Part shown: positions 1 to 6,637 of the stretch, piece after piece
Position numbering within the stretch: the stretch's first letter is position 1
Layout of the letters: every line of letters begins with the position of its first letter
DNA from: Desulfurellales bacterium
Lineage (GTDB): Bacteria > Campylobacterota_A > Desulfurellia > Desulfurellales > Hippeaceae
Length of the DNA: 11,139 nt
Direction: 5' to 3'
Assembly (NCBI GenBank): GCA_027064405.1
Contig: JAMOPP010000104.1
Coordinates: 1 to 11,139 of the forward strand
Position numbers and translations under genes: made by a program
The notes under the pieces: model-generated
The model's input: the letters and a program-made list of their open reading frames with translations, nothing else
The model's database searches: none
Told to the model about the DNA's origin: nothing

Positions 1-415
<415 letters not shown>

Positions 416-456
416 ATCCTGTTCTTTAATGGTTAGGTGCTTTAAATAACTTATAC
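416..456 (+). other. 23S-5S internal transcribed spacer
   Basis: About 41 nt of AT-rich sequence separates the 23S 3' end from the 5S. It holds no tRNA and no ORF. It should be removed during rRNA maturation. The exact ends are estimated from conserved rRNA termini. Confidence 0.75.
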
Positions 457-578
457 TTCCCCTGGTGAAAATAGTGTACGAGGAAACACCCGATCCCATT
501 CCGAACTCGGCAGTTAAGCTTGTATACGCCAATGGTACTGCGGGAGAGCCCGTGGGAGAGTAGGTATTGCCAGGGGTT
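457..578 (+). rRNA. 5S ribosomal RNA
   Basis: This is a complete 5S rRNA of about 119-122 nt. Terminal helix I is visible as CCCCTGG (459-465) pairing with CCAGGGG (570-576). The conserved interior CGATCCCATTCCGAACTCGG (491-510) is the typical helix II-III/loop C core, and GGGAGAGTAGGTATTGCCAGG closes the 3' end. It is the last rRNA of the operon and has the same orientation as the 23S. There is no stem followed by a T run after it, and the trmL start codon lies only about 10 nt downstream. Confidence 0.97.
572..576 (+). promoter_or_regulatory. possible trmL ribosome binding site buried in the 5S terminal helix
   Basis: AGGGG is the only purine-rich, Shine-Dalgarno-like sequence before the trmL ATG at 588, with an 11-nt gap. 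It is also part of the 3' strand of 5S helix I, so it should be base-paired in folded 5S and removed from the mRNA if the 5S is cut at its normal end. Whether it is used for translation is therefore doubtful. Confidence 0.3.
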
Positions 579-587
579 AATTTTATT

Positions 588-1076
588 ATGGAAAGAAAAT
601 TTCTTTTAGAAAATATATACGACTTTCATATTGTTCTCTTTCAACCGGACATACCTCCCAATACGGGAAATATAGCAAGATTGTGTGTCGCTACAAATTC
701 TACTTTACATATTGTTAAGCCTATGGGTTTTAATTTAAGTGATAAAAAATTAAAGAGAGCCGGATTGGATTATTGGCAACATTTAAAGCTTAAACTCCAC
801 AATTCTTTAGATGATTTTTTGGAATTTACCAAGGGTAAAAGGCTATTTTTTTCCACTACAAAATCAGAGAATATTGTTTACTCTAAAAATTATGTAAAGG
901 GAGATTACTTTGTTTTTGGCTCAGAAACAAAAGGACTTCCTGAAGAATTATTGAAAGAAAATTTTGAAAACTGCATCAATATACCAACTACCGATAAAGT
1001 TCGCTCAATTAATCTTTCCGATAGTGTTTCTATCGTTTTATACGAGGCTATACGGCAGGTCGGATTTAATGAATAA
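588..1076 (+). CDS. trmL: tRNA (cytidine/uridine(34)-2'-O)-methyltransferase TrmL (SPOUT family)
   Basis: The 162-aa protein is typical of TrmL, a single-domain SPOUT methyltransferase that 2'-O-methylates the wobble base of certain tRNA-Leu species using S-adenosylmethionine. Visible family marks are the N-terminal FQPDIPPNTGNIARLCVAT (substrate/knot region, residues ~19-37), VFGSETKGLP (~109-118, SAM-binding knot motif) and IPTTDKVRSINLSDSVSIVLYEA (~131-153, final knot motif). I chose the ATG at 588. The frame is open back to a TTG at 567, but that codon lies inside the 5S rRNA. The gene follows the 5S by about 10 nt with no visible promoter of its own, so it is probably transcribed by read-through from the rRNA operon. 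The function is secure from motifs; the translation signal is not. Confidence 0.93.
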   Translation: MERKFLLENIYDFHIVLFQPDIPPNTGNIARLCVATNSTLHIVKPMGFNLSDKKLKRAGLDYWQHLKLKLHNSLDDFLEFTKGKRLFFSTTKSENIVYSKNYVKGDYFVFGSETKGLPEELLKENFENCINIPTTDKVRSINLSDSVSIVLYEAIRQVGFNE

Positions 1077-1490
1077 TAAAGAGGGACTTTCTATCAACCT
1101 TTAATCGCTTAGAACTATCAACAGTGTGAATTATGAAAGGCAATGTTATGGTTTGAAAATTTTTGTTGAACAATCCAAATTTACGGCAAGGACATATTTT
1201 TAAGCTTTAGGGAAAATATTACAGATTATAAAATATAGAAAAATGAGTTTGAAGTCACCGAAAAATGCTGAGATTTTGTTTTTTGCCGAAGTATTGTTTC
1301 TGTTTTCCATGGATACGGGAAAATTATTTTTCAAAAGTATGGGAATTATGTTTGACCTTTCCAGCTTTTTTAATTAAAAGCGACTCAGCTTATTCTTGCT
1401 TCACATATCGGACTTTTTTCTTGCTGTTTTTACATCTCGTAAGTTTTCAAATTGCACAGCTTCTATTCTGGATTGGAAATGAATAAAGAA
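1077..1490. other. intergenic stretch, no supportable gene
   Basis: About 410 nt of AT-rich, T-biased DNA lies between trmL and the terminator. The longest open frame (1265-1486, 73 codons) lacks a ribosome binding site. Its predicted protein is an implausible mix of Phe, Leu and Cys, as expected from T-rich noncoding DNA. Another plus frame is interrupted by stops at 1201 and about 1374. The minus strand is also broken by stops. I recognise no RNA gene, repeat or mobile-element remnant. A decayed gene or an unrecognised small RNA cannot be excluded. Confidence 0.6.
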
Positions 1491-1541
1491 AACCCCGCCA
1501 CACATTCCGTGTAAACACCAGAATGTAGGGAGGGATTTTTA
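1491..1541. terminator. bidirectional intrinsic terminator between convergent trmL and pstS
   Basis: An inverted repeat ACATTC (1502-1507) / GAATGT (1521-1526) encloses a smaller GTG/CAC stem with a TAAA loop. It is flanked by C-rich (1493-1499) and G-rich (1528-1534) arms that extend the stem imperfectly. On the plus strand it is followed by ATTTTT, and by a longer T run at 1548-1554. On the minus strand the mirror side gives GGGGTTTTCTTT. This fits stopping both the rRNA-trmL transcript and the pstS transcript. Structure was judged by eye. Confidence 0.7.
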
Positions 1542-1566
1542 TAGAGGTTTTTTTGACTCTTTCCTA

Positions 1567-2586
1567 TTATTTCAAAACCTTATCTTCTAAATAGTCTTTT
1601 ATCGTTTTCTTAATATTTTCCGGTAAAGGCACATAGCCAAGCTGTTTGGCTGTATTATCTCCGTTTTTGAATGCCCAATCGAAGAATTTTATCGTTGCTT
1701 TATTGCTTTTTGGCTTATCGTTTGCAAGCAGTATCATTGTAGCAACCGTTAATGGCCAGCTGTTTTTACCATCTGCAAGTAGAAGGTTTGAAGGTATGTA
1801 AAAGGATGAGTTAGCAGACCAAGAAGCTTTGGCTGCTGCAGACTTAAATGAATCGATGGTTGGTTTTATAAAATTGCCTTTCTTTGTCTGAAGCTGAACC
1901 GTTTTGAGTTTGTTTTGAAGTTTGTAGGCATATTCAATATAACCTATAGAGTACGGTATCTGTTTGATGTAGTTTGTTACGCCTTGATTTCCTTTTGCTC
2001 CTTTGCCTGCTGGCCATTCAACAACCTTGCTATATCCTATCTTTTTATCCCAAGCCGGGCAGATGTGCGATAACCAGTATGTGAAATTCCAGGTTGTGCC
2101 GGAACCTTCAGACCTGTGAATAACGGTTATAACCTTATGTGGCAGATTTAAGCTTGGGTTATCGTTCTTTATCTCTGGATTATCCCAATATTTGACTTTC
2201 CCCATAAATATGTCGCATACCGCTTTGTTTGAAAGTCTCAATACGCCATCTTTTATGCCTTTTATGTTATGGACAACAACGATAGAGCCGACAACAGCCG
2301 GAAACTGATAAAGCTTTCTCTTTGATAAATCTTGTGGTGATAGCATCTTGTCCGAACCGCCAAAATCTACTACCCTTTTTGTTATCTGTCTTATGCCACC
2401 GCCGGAGCCTATACCCTGATAGTTTATCCTTTTACCGGTTTTTGCATAATAAGTATAAGCCCAGGCTGAATAAACCGGATAGGGGAAGGTAGCACCGGCT
2501 CCGTTTATAATGCCTGATGCGTAAGAAGATACAGTAAAAGCAAGTAAAGCTGCAACTGAAAAGATAAGCTTGAATAAGCTTTTCAT
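1567..2586 (-). CDS. pstS: phosphate ABC transporter, periplasmic phosphate-binding protein PstS
   Basis: The 339-aa protein captures inorganic phosphate in the periplasm and delivers it to PstCA. Residues 1-23 form a Sec signal peptide (Lys near the start, hydrophobic core, cleavage probably after SYA-23). There is no lipobox Cys, so the mature protein should be soluble. Phosphate-binding family marks are GATFPYP (31-37), GIGSGGGI (58-65), DFGGSD (74-79) and RSEGSGTT (158-165), followed by GKGAKGNQGV and SIGYIEYAY. The ATG at 2586 follows a strong AGGAGGTG 5 nt upstream. The gene is alone on the minus strand, divergent from the rest of the pst genes, and preceded by its own array of PhoB-type boxes. 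The separate unit would allow more binding protein than permease to be made (inference). The length is normal and no defect is seen. Confidence 0.98.
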   Translation of the reverse strand: MKSLFKLIFSVAALLAFTVSSYASGIINGAGATFPYPVYSAWAYTYYAKTGKRINYQGIGSGGGIRQITKRVVDFGGSDKMLSPQDLSKRKLYQFPAVVGSIVVVHNIKGIKDGVLRLSNKAVCDIFMGKVKYWDNPEIKNDNPSLNLPHKVITVIHRSEGSGTTWNFTYWLSHICPAWDKKIGYSKVVEWPAGKGAKGNQGVTNYIKQIPYSIGYIEYAYKLQNKLKTVQLQTKKGNFIKPTIDSFKSAAAKASWSANSSFYIPSNLLLADGKNSWPLTVATMILLANDKPKSNKATIKFFDWAFKNGDNTAKQLGYVPLPENIKKTIKDYLEDKVLK

Positions 2587-2591
2587 AGAAA

Positions 2592-2599
2592 CACCTCCT
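2592..2599 (-). promoter_or_regulatory. pstS ribosome binding site
   Basis: CACCTCCT on the plus strand reads AGGAGGTG on the minus strand, a near-perfect anti-16S match. It ends 5 nt before the pstS ATG. It fixes the start codon and contrasts with pstC, which lacks one. Confidence 0.9.
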
Positions 2600-2611
2600 A
2601 AAAATTTTTCA

Positions 2612-2617
2612 GTATTA
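2612..2617 (-). promoter_or_regulatory. candidate -10 element of the pstS promoter
   Basis: TAATAC on the minus strand lies 14 nt after the last box of the minus-strand Pho array and about 25 nt before the start codon. No good -35 hexamer sits at the usual distance, as expected for an activator-dependent Pho promoter. The assignment is tentative. Confidence 0.4.
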
Positions 2618-2631
2618 CCTTAATCTTTGAA

Positions 2632-2671
2632 TGTAAAGAATACTTTTAAAAGTTGTTAAGAAGTTGTTAAT
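2632..2671 (-). promoter_or_regulatory. PhoB/PhoP box array upstream of pstS
   Basis: Read on the minus strand from 2671 down, there are four 7-mers separated by exactly 4 nt: ATTAACA, CTTAACA, TTAAAAG, CTTTACA (an 11-bp period, one helical turn). Three of the four match the TTAACA-type half-site described for PhoP in Bacillus, and the geometry equals the E. coli Pho box (7-mer plus 4 nt). The array lies just upstream of the candidate pstS -10, where an activator would replace the -35. The regulator is probably the PhoB-like protein encoded at 5966-6637. Confidence 0.75.
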
Positions 2672-2710
2672 ATGATTTATGATTAAAAAAGGAATCCGCC
2701 AATCTGCTTT

Positions 2711-2760
2711 TTTACATATCCTTAACCGTATTTTAACATTTTCTTAACATATTTTGTCAC
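2711..2760 (+). promoter_or_regulatory. PhoB/PhoP box array upstream of pstC
   Basis: Hexamers start at 2711 (TTTACA), 2722 (TTAACC), 2733 (TTAACA), 2744 (TTAACA) and 2755 (TGTCAC, degenerate). Each is exactly 11 bp from the next. The two best copies are nearest the gene. The array mirrors the minus-strand array and points toward pstC. A transcription factor of the PhoB type would bind these as tandem dimers on one face of the helix. Binding itself is inferred. Confidence 0.78.
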
Positions 2761-2763
2761 AAT
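2758..2763 (+). promoter_or_regulatory. candidate -10 element of the pstC operon promoter
   Basis: CACAAT lies 8 nt after the second of the two best Pho boxes (2744-2749), close to the usual box-to--10 distance. Transcription would then start at about 2770, next to the ATG at 2772. The match to TATAAT is only 4 of 6, so this is tentative. Confidence 0.35.
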
Positions 2764-2771
2764 AGCACGGC

Positions 2772-3704
2772 ATGGATAGGTTGTATGTTTTTAAAGATAG
2801 ATTGTTTTTAACTTTGACTGTTCTTGCTTCAATCATCACAGTCTCTATAGTTATTGCCATATTTGTAGTGCTTCTGTTGGCTTCTCTTGATGCCATTAAA
2901 CATTTTGGTGTTTTTCACTTTATCTTTTCTCAAACTTGGAGCCCGCATAGACACATATTCGGTGGCGCATCTTCAATCTATGGAACAGTTATGACAACGA
3001 TAATCGCGCTTTTTTTTGCAGTTCCAACTTCTTTGGGTATTGCCGTTTTTGTAACTCAAATTTGTCCAAAATCGTTGAAAGGAATCTTCTCTTACTCTGT
3101 TGAACTACTTGCCACTATACCGAGTATAATCTACGGTATGTGGGGTCTGTTTAGCCTTGCTCCTGTGATGAGAAATTACATTGAGCCGGCACTGCAGAGG
3201 TTATTTTTGCCGATTCCTGGATTAAAAGTTTTGTTTGAAGGTACGCCTCTGGGTATAGACCTATTAACTTCTGGTCTTGTTTTAAGTATAATGATAATCC
3301 CATTTATAGCCTCCATAGCAAGGGATAATTTTGAGCTGACACCAAAGGAGTTTTCAGAATCCGCCTATGCTATGGGTGCAACAAAATGGGAAGTTATAAA
3401 GGATGTGATAATGCCATATTCAAAGGTTGGACTCTTGGGTGGCATCATTATAGCTACAGGCAGGGCTTTGGGCGAGACGATGGCTGTAGCATTTGTGCTT
3501 GGAAACGACCATTCAATCCATCTGTCTTTAATTGAATCTTCTACAACAATTGCCGTTACGCTTGCAAATGAGTTTACGGAAGCGGATTCTGCTCTATATG
3601 TATCTTCTCTATTTTACCTTGCTTTTATTTTACTGTTTTTAAGTTTCTTTTTACTCAGTGTTGCAAAGTTTTTAGTTAAGAAAGGAGTCAAAAGGCATGG
3701 ATAG
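2772..3704 (+). CDS. pstC: phosphate ABC transporter, permease subunit PstC
   Basis: This 310-aa inner-membrane protein is one half of the phosphate channel and pairs with PstA. Hydrophobic segments are visible at about 11-38, 70-94, 106-128, 165-184, 218-242 and 275-299, matching the six-helix plan. The cytoplasmic EAA loop that docks on PstB reads EFSESAYAMGATKWEVIKD (193-211), followed by GRALGETMAV (230-239), which is diagnostic for PstC. The start at 2772 gives the expected short N-terminus (MDRLYVFKDRLF). There is almost no Shine-Dalgarno sequence before it, so the message may be leaderless. It is the first gene of the pstCAB-phoU-phoB-phoR operon and lies directly downstream of the Pho boxes. 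It overlaps pstA by 8 nt. Confidence 0.97.
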   Translation: MDRLYVFKDRLFLTLTVLASIITVSIVIAIFVVLLLASLDAIKHFGVFHFIFSQTWSPHRHIFGGASSIYGTVMTTIIALFFAVPTSLGIAVFVTQICPKSLKGIFSYSVELLATIPSIIYGMWGLFSLAPVMRNYIEPALQRLFLPIPGLKVLFEGTPLGIDLLTSGLVLSIMIIPFIASIARDNFELTPKEFSESAYAMGATKWEVIKDVIMPYSKVGLLGGIIIATGRALGETMAVAFVLGNDHSIHLSLIESSTTIAVTLANEFTEADSALYVSSLFYLAFILLFLSFFLLSVAKFLVKKGVKRHG

Positions 3705-4542
3705 GGTAAGAAAAAGAAAGCTTATAAATAAAATTGCCTTAGGTTTAAGTGTTTTTGCTGCTTTTTTAGGTCTTTTCTGGCTTGTTTTTATAATTGTTAG
3801 TGTTTTAAGTAAGGGCTTTTCTGCTATAAACTGGTCTTTGTTTTTTAAAGATCCTGCACCGCCGGGATTCTCTGGTGGTGGCTTAAGGTCTGCATTTGTT
3901 GGGCAGGGGATAATAACGATTGTTGCTTCTTTGATAGGAATACCTATCGGTATTATGGGCGGCACATTTCTTGCAGAATACGGCAGAAACTTTAAATTTT
4001 CACGATTGGTAAGCGACATTGCAGATATAATGGTAAGCTTACCGTCTATTGTCGTCGGAACATTTGTCTATAGCATTATGGTTAGGCCTATGGGTCATTT
4101 CAGCGGATATGCCGGAGCTTTTGCCCTTGCAATTATTATGATACCTACGATTTTAAGAACAACGGAGGAGATGCTCAACCTCGTCCCGTGGGAGTTAAGG
4201 GAAGCGGCATTTGCCTTAGGCGCTCCCTATTATAAGGTTATAAAGGATGTTGTGTATCGTTCCGCCGCCGCAGGTCTGTTTACCGGTGTTCTACTTGGTG
4301 TTGCACGCGTTGCGACAGAGACGGCACCGCTGTTGTTTACATCGTTCAACAATCCGTTTTTTACGGTTAATCCCAATCAGTCTATGCCCTCTTTGACTGT
4401 TACGATATATCAGTATGCGATGGGACCGTATGAAGAGTGGCATAGGTTGGCGTGGGCGGCTTCATTTGTTATCGTTGTGACGGTTTTGCTCCTTTCTATA
4501 GCCGGAAGGTTTATCATAAACAGGAGGTTCTCAAAAAGATGA
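3697..4542 (+). CDS. pstA: phosphate ABC transporter, permease subunit PstA
   Basis: The 281-aa inner-membrane permease is the partner of PstC. Hydrophobic segments appear at about 13-37, 68-91, 107-129, 137-152, 188-203 and 252-274. The EAA loop is ELREAAFALGAPYYKVIKD (166-184), followed by GVARVATETAPLLFT, typical of PstA. The ATG at 3697 lies inside the end of pstC (8-nt overlap) and is preceded by AAAGGAG with a 9-nt gap, so translation is both coupled and well primed. Its last codons overlap the pstB ATG (ATGA). The length is normal for the family. No missing motif is seen. Confidence 0.97.
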   Translation: MDRVRKRKLINKIALGLSVFAAFLGLFWLVFIIVSVLSKGFSAINWSLFFKDPAPPGFSGGGLRSAFVGQGIITIVASLIGIPIGIMGGTFLAEYGRNFKFSRLVSDIADIMVSLPSIVVGTFVYSIMVRPMGHFSGYAGAFALAIIMIPTILRTTEEMLNLVPWELREAAFALGAPYYKVIKDVVYRSAAAGLFTGVLLGVARVATETAPLLFTSFNNPFFTVNPNQSMPSLTVTIYQYAMGPYEEWHRLAWAASFVIVVTVLLLSIAGRFIINRRFSKR

Positions 4543-5294
4543 ATCAGGTGCTTTTAAGCGTAAAGGATTTAAATTTTTTCTATGGTGAGACTCAAATATT
4601 GCATAATATAGATTTGGATATCTATAAAAATAGAACAACGGCTTTAATTGGTCCCTCCGGATGTGGTAAAACGACATTTTTAAGGTGTTTTAACAGGATG
4701 CATGACCTTTATAGAAACAATAGATATGAAGGAGAGATACTTTATAAAGGCGAAAATATTTTAAAGGTAAAAGACCTTATAGAGTTAAGAAGTAAGATAG
4801 GTATGGTATTCCAAAGACCAACGCCGTTTCCAATGTCTATATTTGATAATGTTGCATACGGATTGAAACTGAAAGGTGTCAAGGATAAAAAAAAGATAAG
4901 AGAAAGGGTTGAGAAGGCTCTGGTTGGAGCTGCTTTGTGGGATGAAGTAAAAGATAAGCTTTACTCTCCTGCCTTGGATTTAAGTGGTGGTCAGCAGCAG
5001 AGAATGGTTATAGCAAGGGCTTTAGCCGTTGAACCTGATATAATTCTCTTTGATGAGCCAACCAGTGCACTTGATCCAATAGCGACATCAAAGATAGAAG
5101 AGCTTTTATCTAATTTAAAAAAGATTACAACAATACTCATAGTTACTCACAATATGCAACAGGCTGCAAGGGTTTCTGATTTTACCGCATTTATATACAA
5201 AGGGCATTTGATAGAATTTGAAGAGACGGAAAAACTGTTTACAAATCCAAAGGAAGAGTTAACAGAGAGGTATATAACCGGAAGGTTTGGTTGA
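4539..5294 (+). CDS. pstB: phosphate ABC transporter, ATP-binding protein PstB
   Basis: The 251-aa ATPase energises PstCA from the cytoplasmic side. Walker A is GPSGCGKT (38-45), the Q-loop Gln is 92 (FQRPTPFPMS is PstB-specific), the ABC signature is LSGGQ (148-152), Walker B is IILFDE (168-173) and the H-loop His is 204. NRMHDLYRNNR (52-62) is another PstB hallmark. I chose the ATG at 4539 because it overlaps the pstA stop (ATGA) and follows AGGAGG with an 11-nt gap. The frame stays open upstream, but that extension lies inside pstA and is not protein-like. All catalytic residues are present. A 15-nt gap separates it from phoU. Confidence 0.98.
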   Translation: MNQVLLSVKDLNFFYGETQILHNIDLDIYKNRTTALIGPSGCGKTTFLRCFNRMHDLYRNNRYEGEILYKGENILKVKDLIELRSKIGMVFQRPTPFPMSIFDNVAYGLKLKGVKDKKKIRERVEKALVGAALWDEVKDKLYSPALDLSGGQQQRMVIARALAVEPDIILFDEPTSALDPIATSKIEELLSNLKKITTILIVTHNMQQAARVSDFTAFIYKGHLIEFEETEKLFTNPKEELTERYITGRFG

Positions 5295-5320
5295 CAAGAA
5301 GGGGGCTTTATGGTTAAAAT
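5291..5320 (+). promoter_or_regulatory. possible internal promoter over the pstB-phoU junction
   Basis: TTGACA (5291-5296, containing the pstB stop) and TAAAAT (5315-5320) are separated by 18 nt. Transcription would start near 5327, inside phoU, so it could only supply phoB and phoR. It may be a chance match in AT-rich DNA. Confidence 0.2.
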
Positions 5321-5969
5321 AGATGACGATATTAGAGAGTTAAGAATTAGAATAGCCAAAATGGCATCAATATCTATCGATATGATTGAAAAAGCGTCGG
5401 AGGGTTTGTTTAGCAGAAAGTCAGAACTGTTCGATGATGTTATCAAAACAGATAACCTTGTTGATGAGATTGATAACGATATAGATAAAACCGTTGTCAA
5501 GATTTGTGCAATAAGGCATCCGGAAGCGGGTGATTTAAGGTTTATTTTATCCTGCGTAAAGGCAAATGTTGCCATAGAGCGTGTTGCCGATAATGCAGTC
5601 AATATAGCCGAATGGGGTTTAAAAATAAATAAATATCCACAGCTAAAGCCTTATATAGATTTGCCGAAGATGAGAGATATAGCTACTGAAATGGTCAAGG
5701 ATGCCGTTGATTCGTTCCTTGATAGAGATGTTGATAAAAGCAGAGAGATAATAGAAAAGGACGAGATTGTTGATAATTTGGAGATTCAGGTAATAAGGGA
5801 GCTTATGACTTATATTGTCGAAGACGCCCATAACATAAAGACGGCTTTGAGATTGTTGTATGTTGCAAGGGCATATGAGAGAATAGCAGACCAGGCAACA
5901 AATGTAGCGGAGCTTGCAATATTTACTGCAACGGGTGAGGTGGTGAAGCATAGAAGGATAAAAGAGTGA
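5310..5969 (+). CDS. phoU: phosphate signalling protein PhoU
   Basis: The 219-aa, all-helical cytoplasmic protein links PstB activity to the kinase PhoR and keeps the Pho regulon off when phosphate is plentiful. Two PhoU repeats are visible. Each carries the metal-binding signature with an ExxxD core: ERVADNAVNIAE (90-101) and ERIADQATNVAE (190-201). The ATG at 5310 follows AAGGGGG closely. The gene lies between pstB and phoB, and its stop overlaps the phoB GTG (GTGA). The length and repeat spacing (100 residues) are normal. Confidence 0.97.
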   Translation: MVKIDDDIRELRIRIAKMASISIDMIEKASEGLFSRKSELFDDVIKTDNLVDEIDNDIDKTVVKICAIRHPEAGDLRFILSCVKANVAIERVADNAVNIAEWGLKINKYPQLKPYIDLPKMRDIATEMVKDAVDSFLDRDVDKSREIIEKDEIVDNLEIQVIRELMTYIVEDAHNIKTALRLLYVARAYERIADQATNVAELAIFTATGEVVKHRRIKE

Positions 5970-6637
5970 AAGAAACAATATTAATAATTGAAGATGACGA
6001 TTACATAGCTGAACTTATAGAGTTTAACTTAACAAAGGAAGGTTATGAAGTCATAATTGCAAAAGATGCAAACGAAGGATTGATGTTTTTGAAAATAAAC
6101 CATATAGACCTTATTTTGCTTGATCTTATGCTTCCCGGTTTGCAGGGCGAAGAGTTTTTGGAGTTAATAAAGAACAAAGAAAAAAAGGATTTGCCCATTT
6201 TGATAATAACCGCAAAAACAAATGAAGAGCTGTTTGTTAAACTTTTAAAAAACGGTGCTGACGATTTTCTGATAAAGCCGTTTTCCATTAAGGTTTTATT
6301 GGCAAAAATAGAAGCAATTTTAAGACGCACAAGAAGAGATAGTTTTAACTCTATAGAAGCCTTTGGGATTGAGATACTGCCTGATGAATTTATAGCAAGG
6401 GTTGATAAAGAAGAGCTTGAGCTTACAAAAACGGAATTTGAGATATTGAAGATGCTGGTTGAGAATAAGGGAAAGGTGTTGACAAGGGAGAGAATCCTTC
6501 AGGGTGTATGGGGTTTTGATGCGATGGTTAGCGACAGAACTATCGATGTGCATGTATCAAAGATAAGAAAAAAACTTAAAGATAAGGGAAACCTTATAAA
6601 ATCCATACCAAAGGTTGGCTATAAACTAATTTTATGA
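5966..6637 (+). CDS. phoB: PhoB-like response regulator (OmpR/PhoB family)
   Basis: The 223-aa protein is a DNA-binding activator of phosphate-starvation genes. The receiver domain (1-~122) has the acidic pair D10/D11, the phospho-acceptor D53 in LLDLMLP, T82 and K104 (LIKPF). The C-terminal winged helix (~130-223) reads LTKTEFEILKMLVEN, then VSDRTIDVHVSKIRKKL (recognition helix, 188-204) and SIPKVGYKL in the wing. The recognition helix is close to that of PhoB/PhoP. It starts with GTG at 5966, overlapping the phoU stop, with AAGGA about 7 nt upstream. Its place between phoU and phoR makes the phosphate role likely. The 11-bp repeat arrays before pstS and pstC are its probable sites, giving positive feedback on its own operon (inference). 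Confidence 0.94.
   Translation: MKETILIIEDDDYIAELIEFNLTKEGYEVIIAKDANEGLMFLKINHIDLILLDLMLPGLQGEEFLELIKNKEKKDLPILIITAKTNEELFVKLLKNGADDFLIKPFSIKVLLAKIEAILRRTRRDSFNSIEAFGIEILPDEFIARVDKEELELTKTEFEILKMLVENKGKVLTRERILQGVWGFDAMVSDRTIDVHVSKIRKKLKDKGNLIKSIPKVGYKLIL

Noticed and set aside
567..587. Upstream TTG start adding seven residues to TrmL
   Set aside because: The TTG is within mature 5S rRNA, and the added residues are not part of the family; ATG 588 fits better.
1265..1486. 73-codon plus-strand frame rich in Phe, Leu and Cys
   Set aside because: It has no ribosome binding site and a composition typical of translated T-rich noncoding DNA, and it ends at the terminator.
2770..3705. Repeated 11-mer GCATGGATAGG at the starts of pstC and pstA
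   Set aside because: It reflects similar Met-Asp-Arg starts and the pstC stop overlap. I see no flanking similarity that would make it a repeat element.
3672..4019. Minus-strand open frames opposite pstA, phoU, phoB, phoR, hom and argH
   Set aside because: All are antisense shadows of genes with clear family motifs, and none has a credible start signal.
4452..4538. N-terminal extension of PstB
   Set aside because: The open frame upstream of 4539 is inside pstA; the ATG at 4539 has AGGAGG and gives the normal PstB N-terminus.
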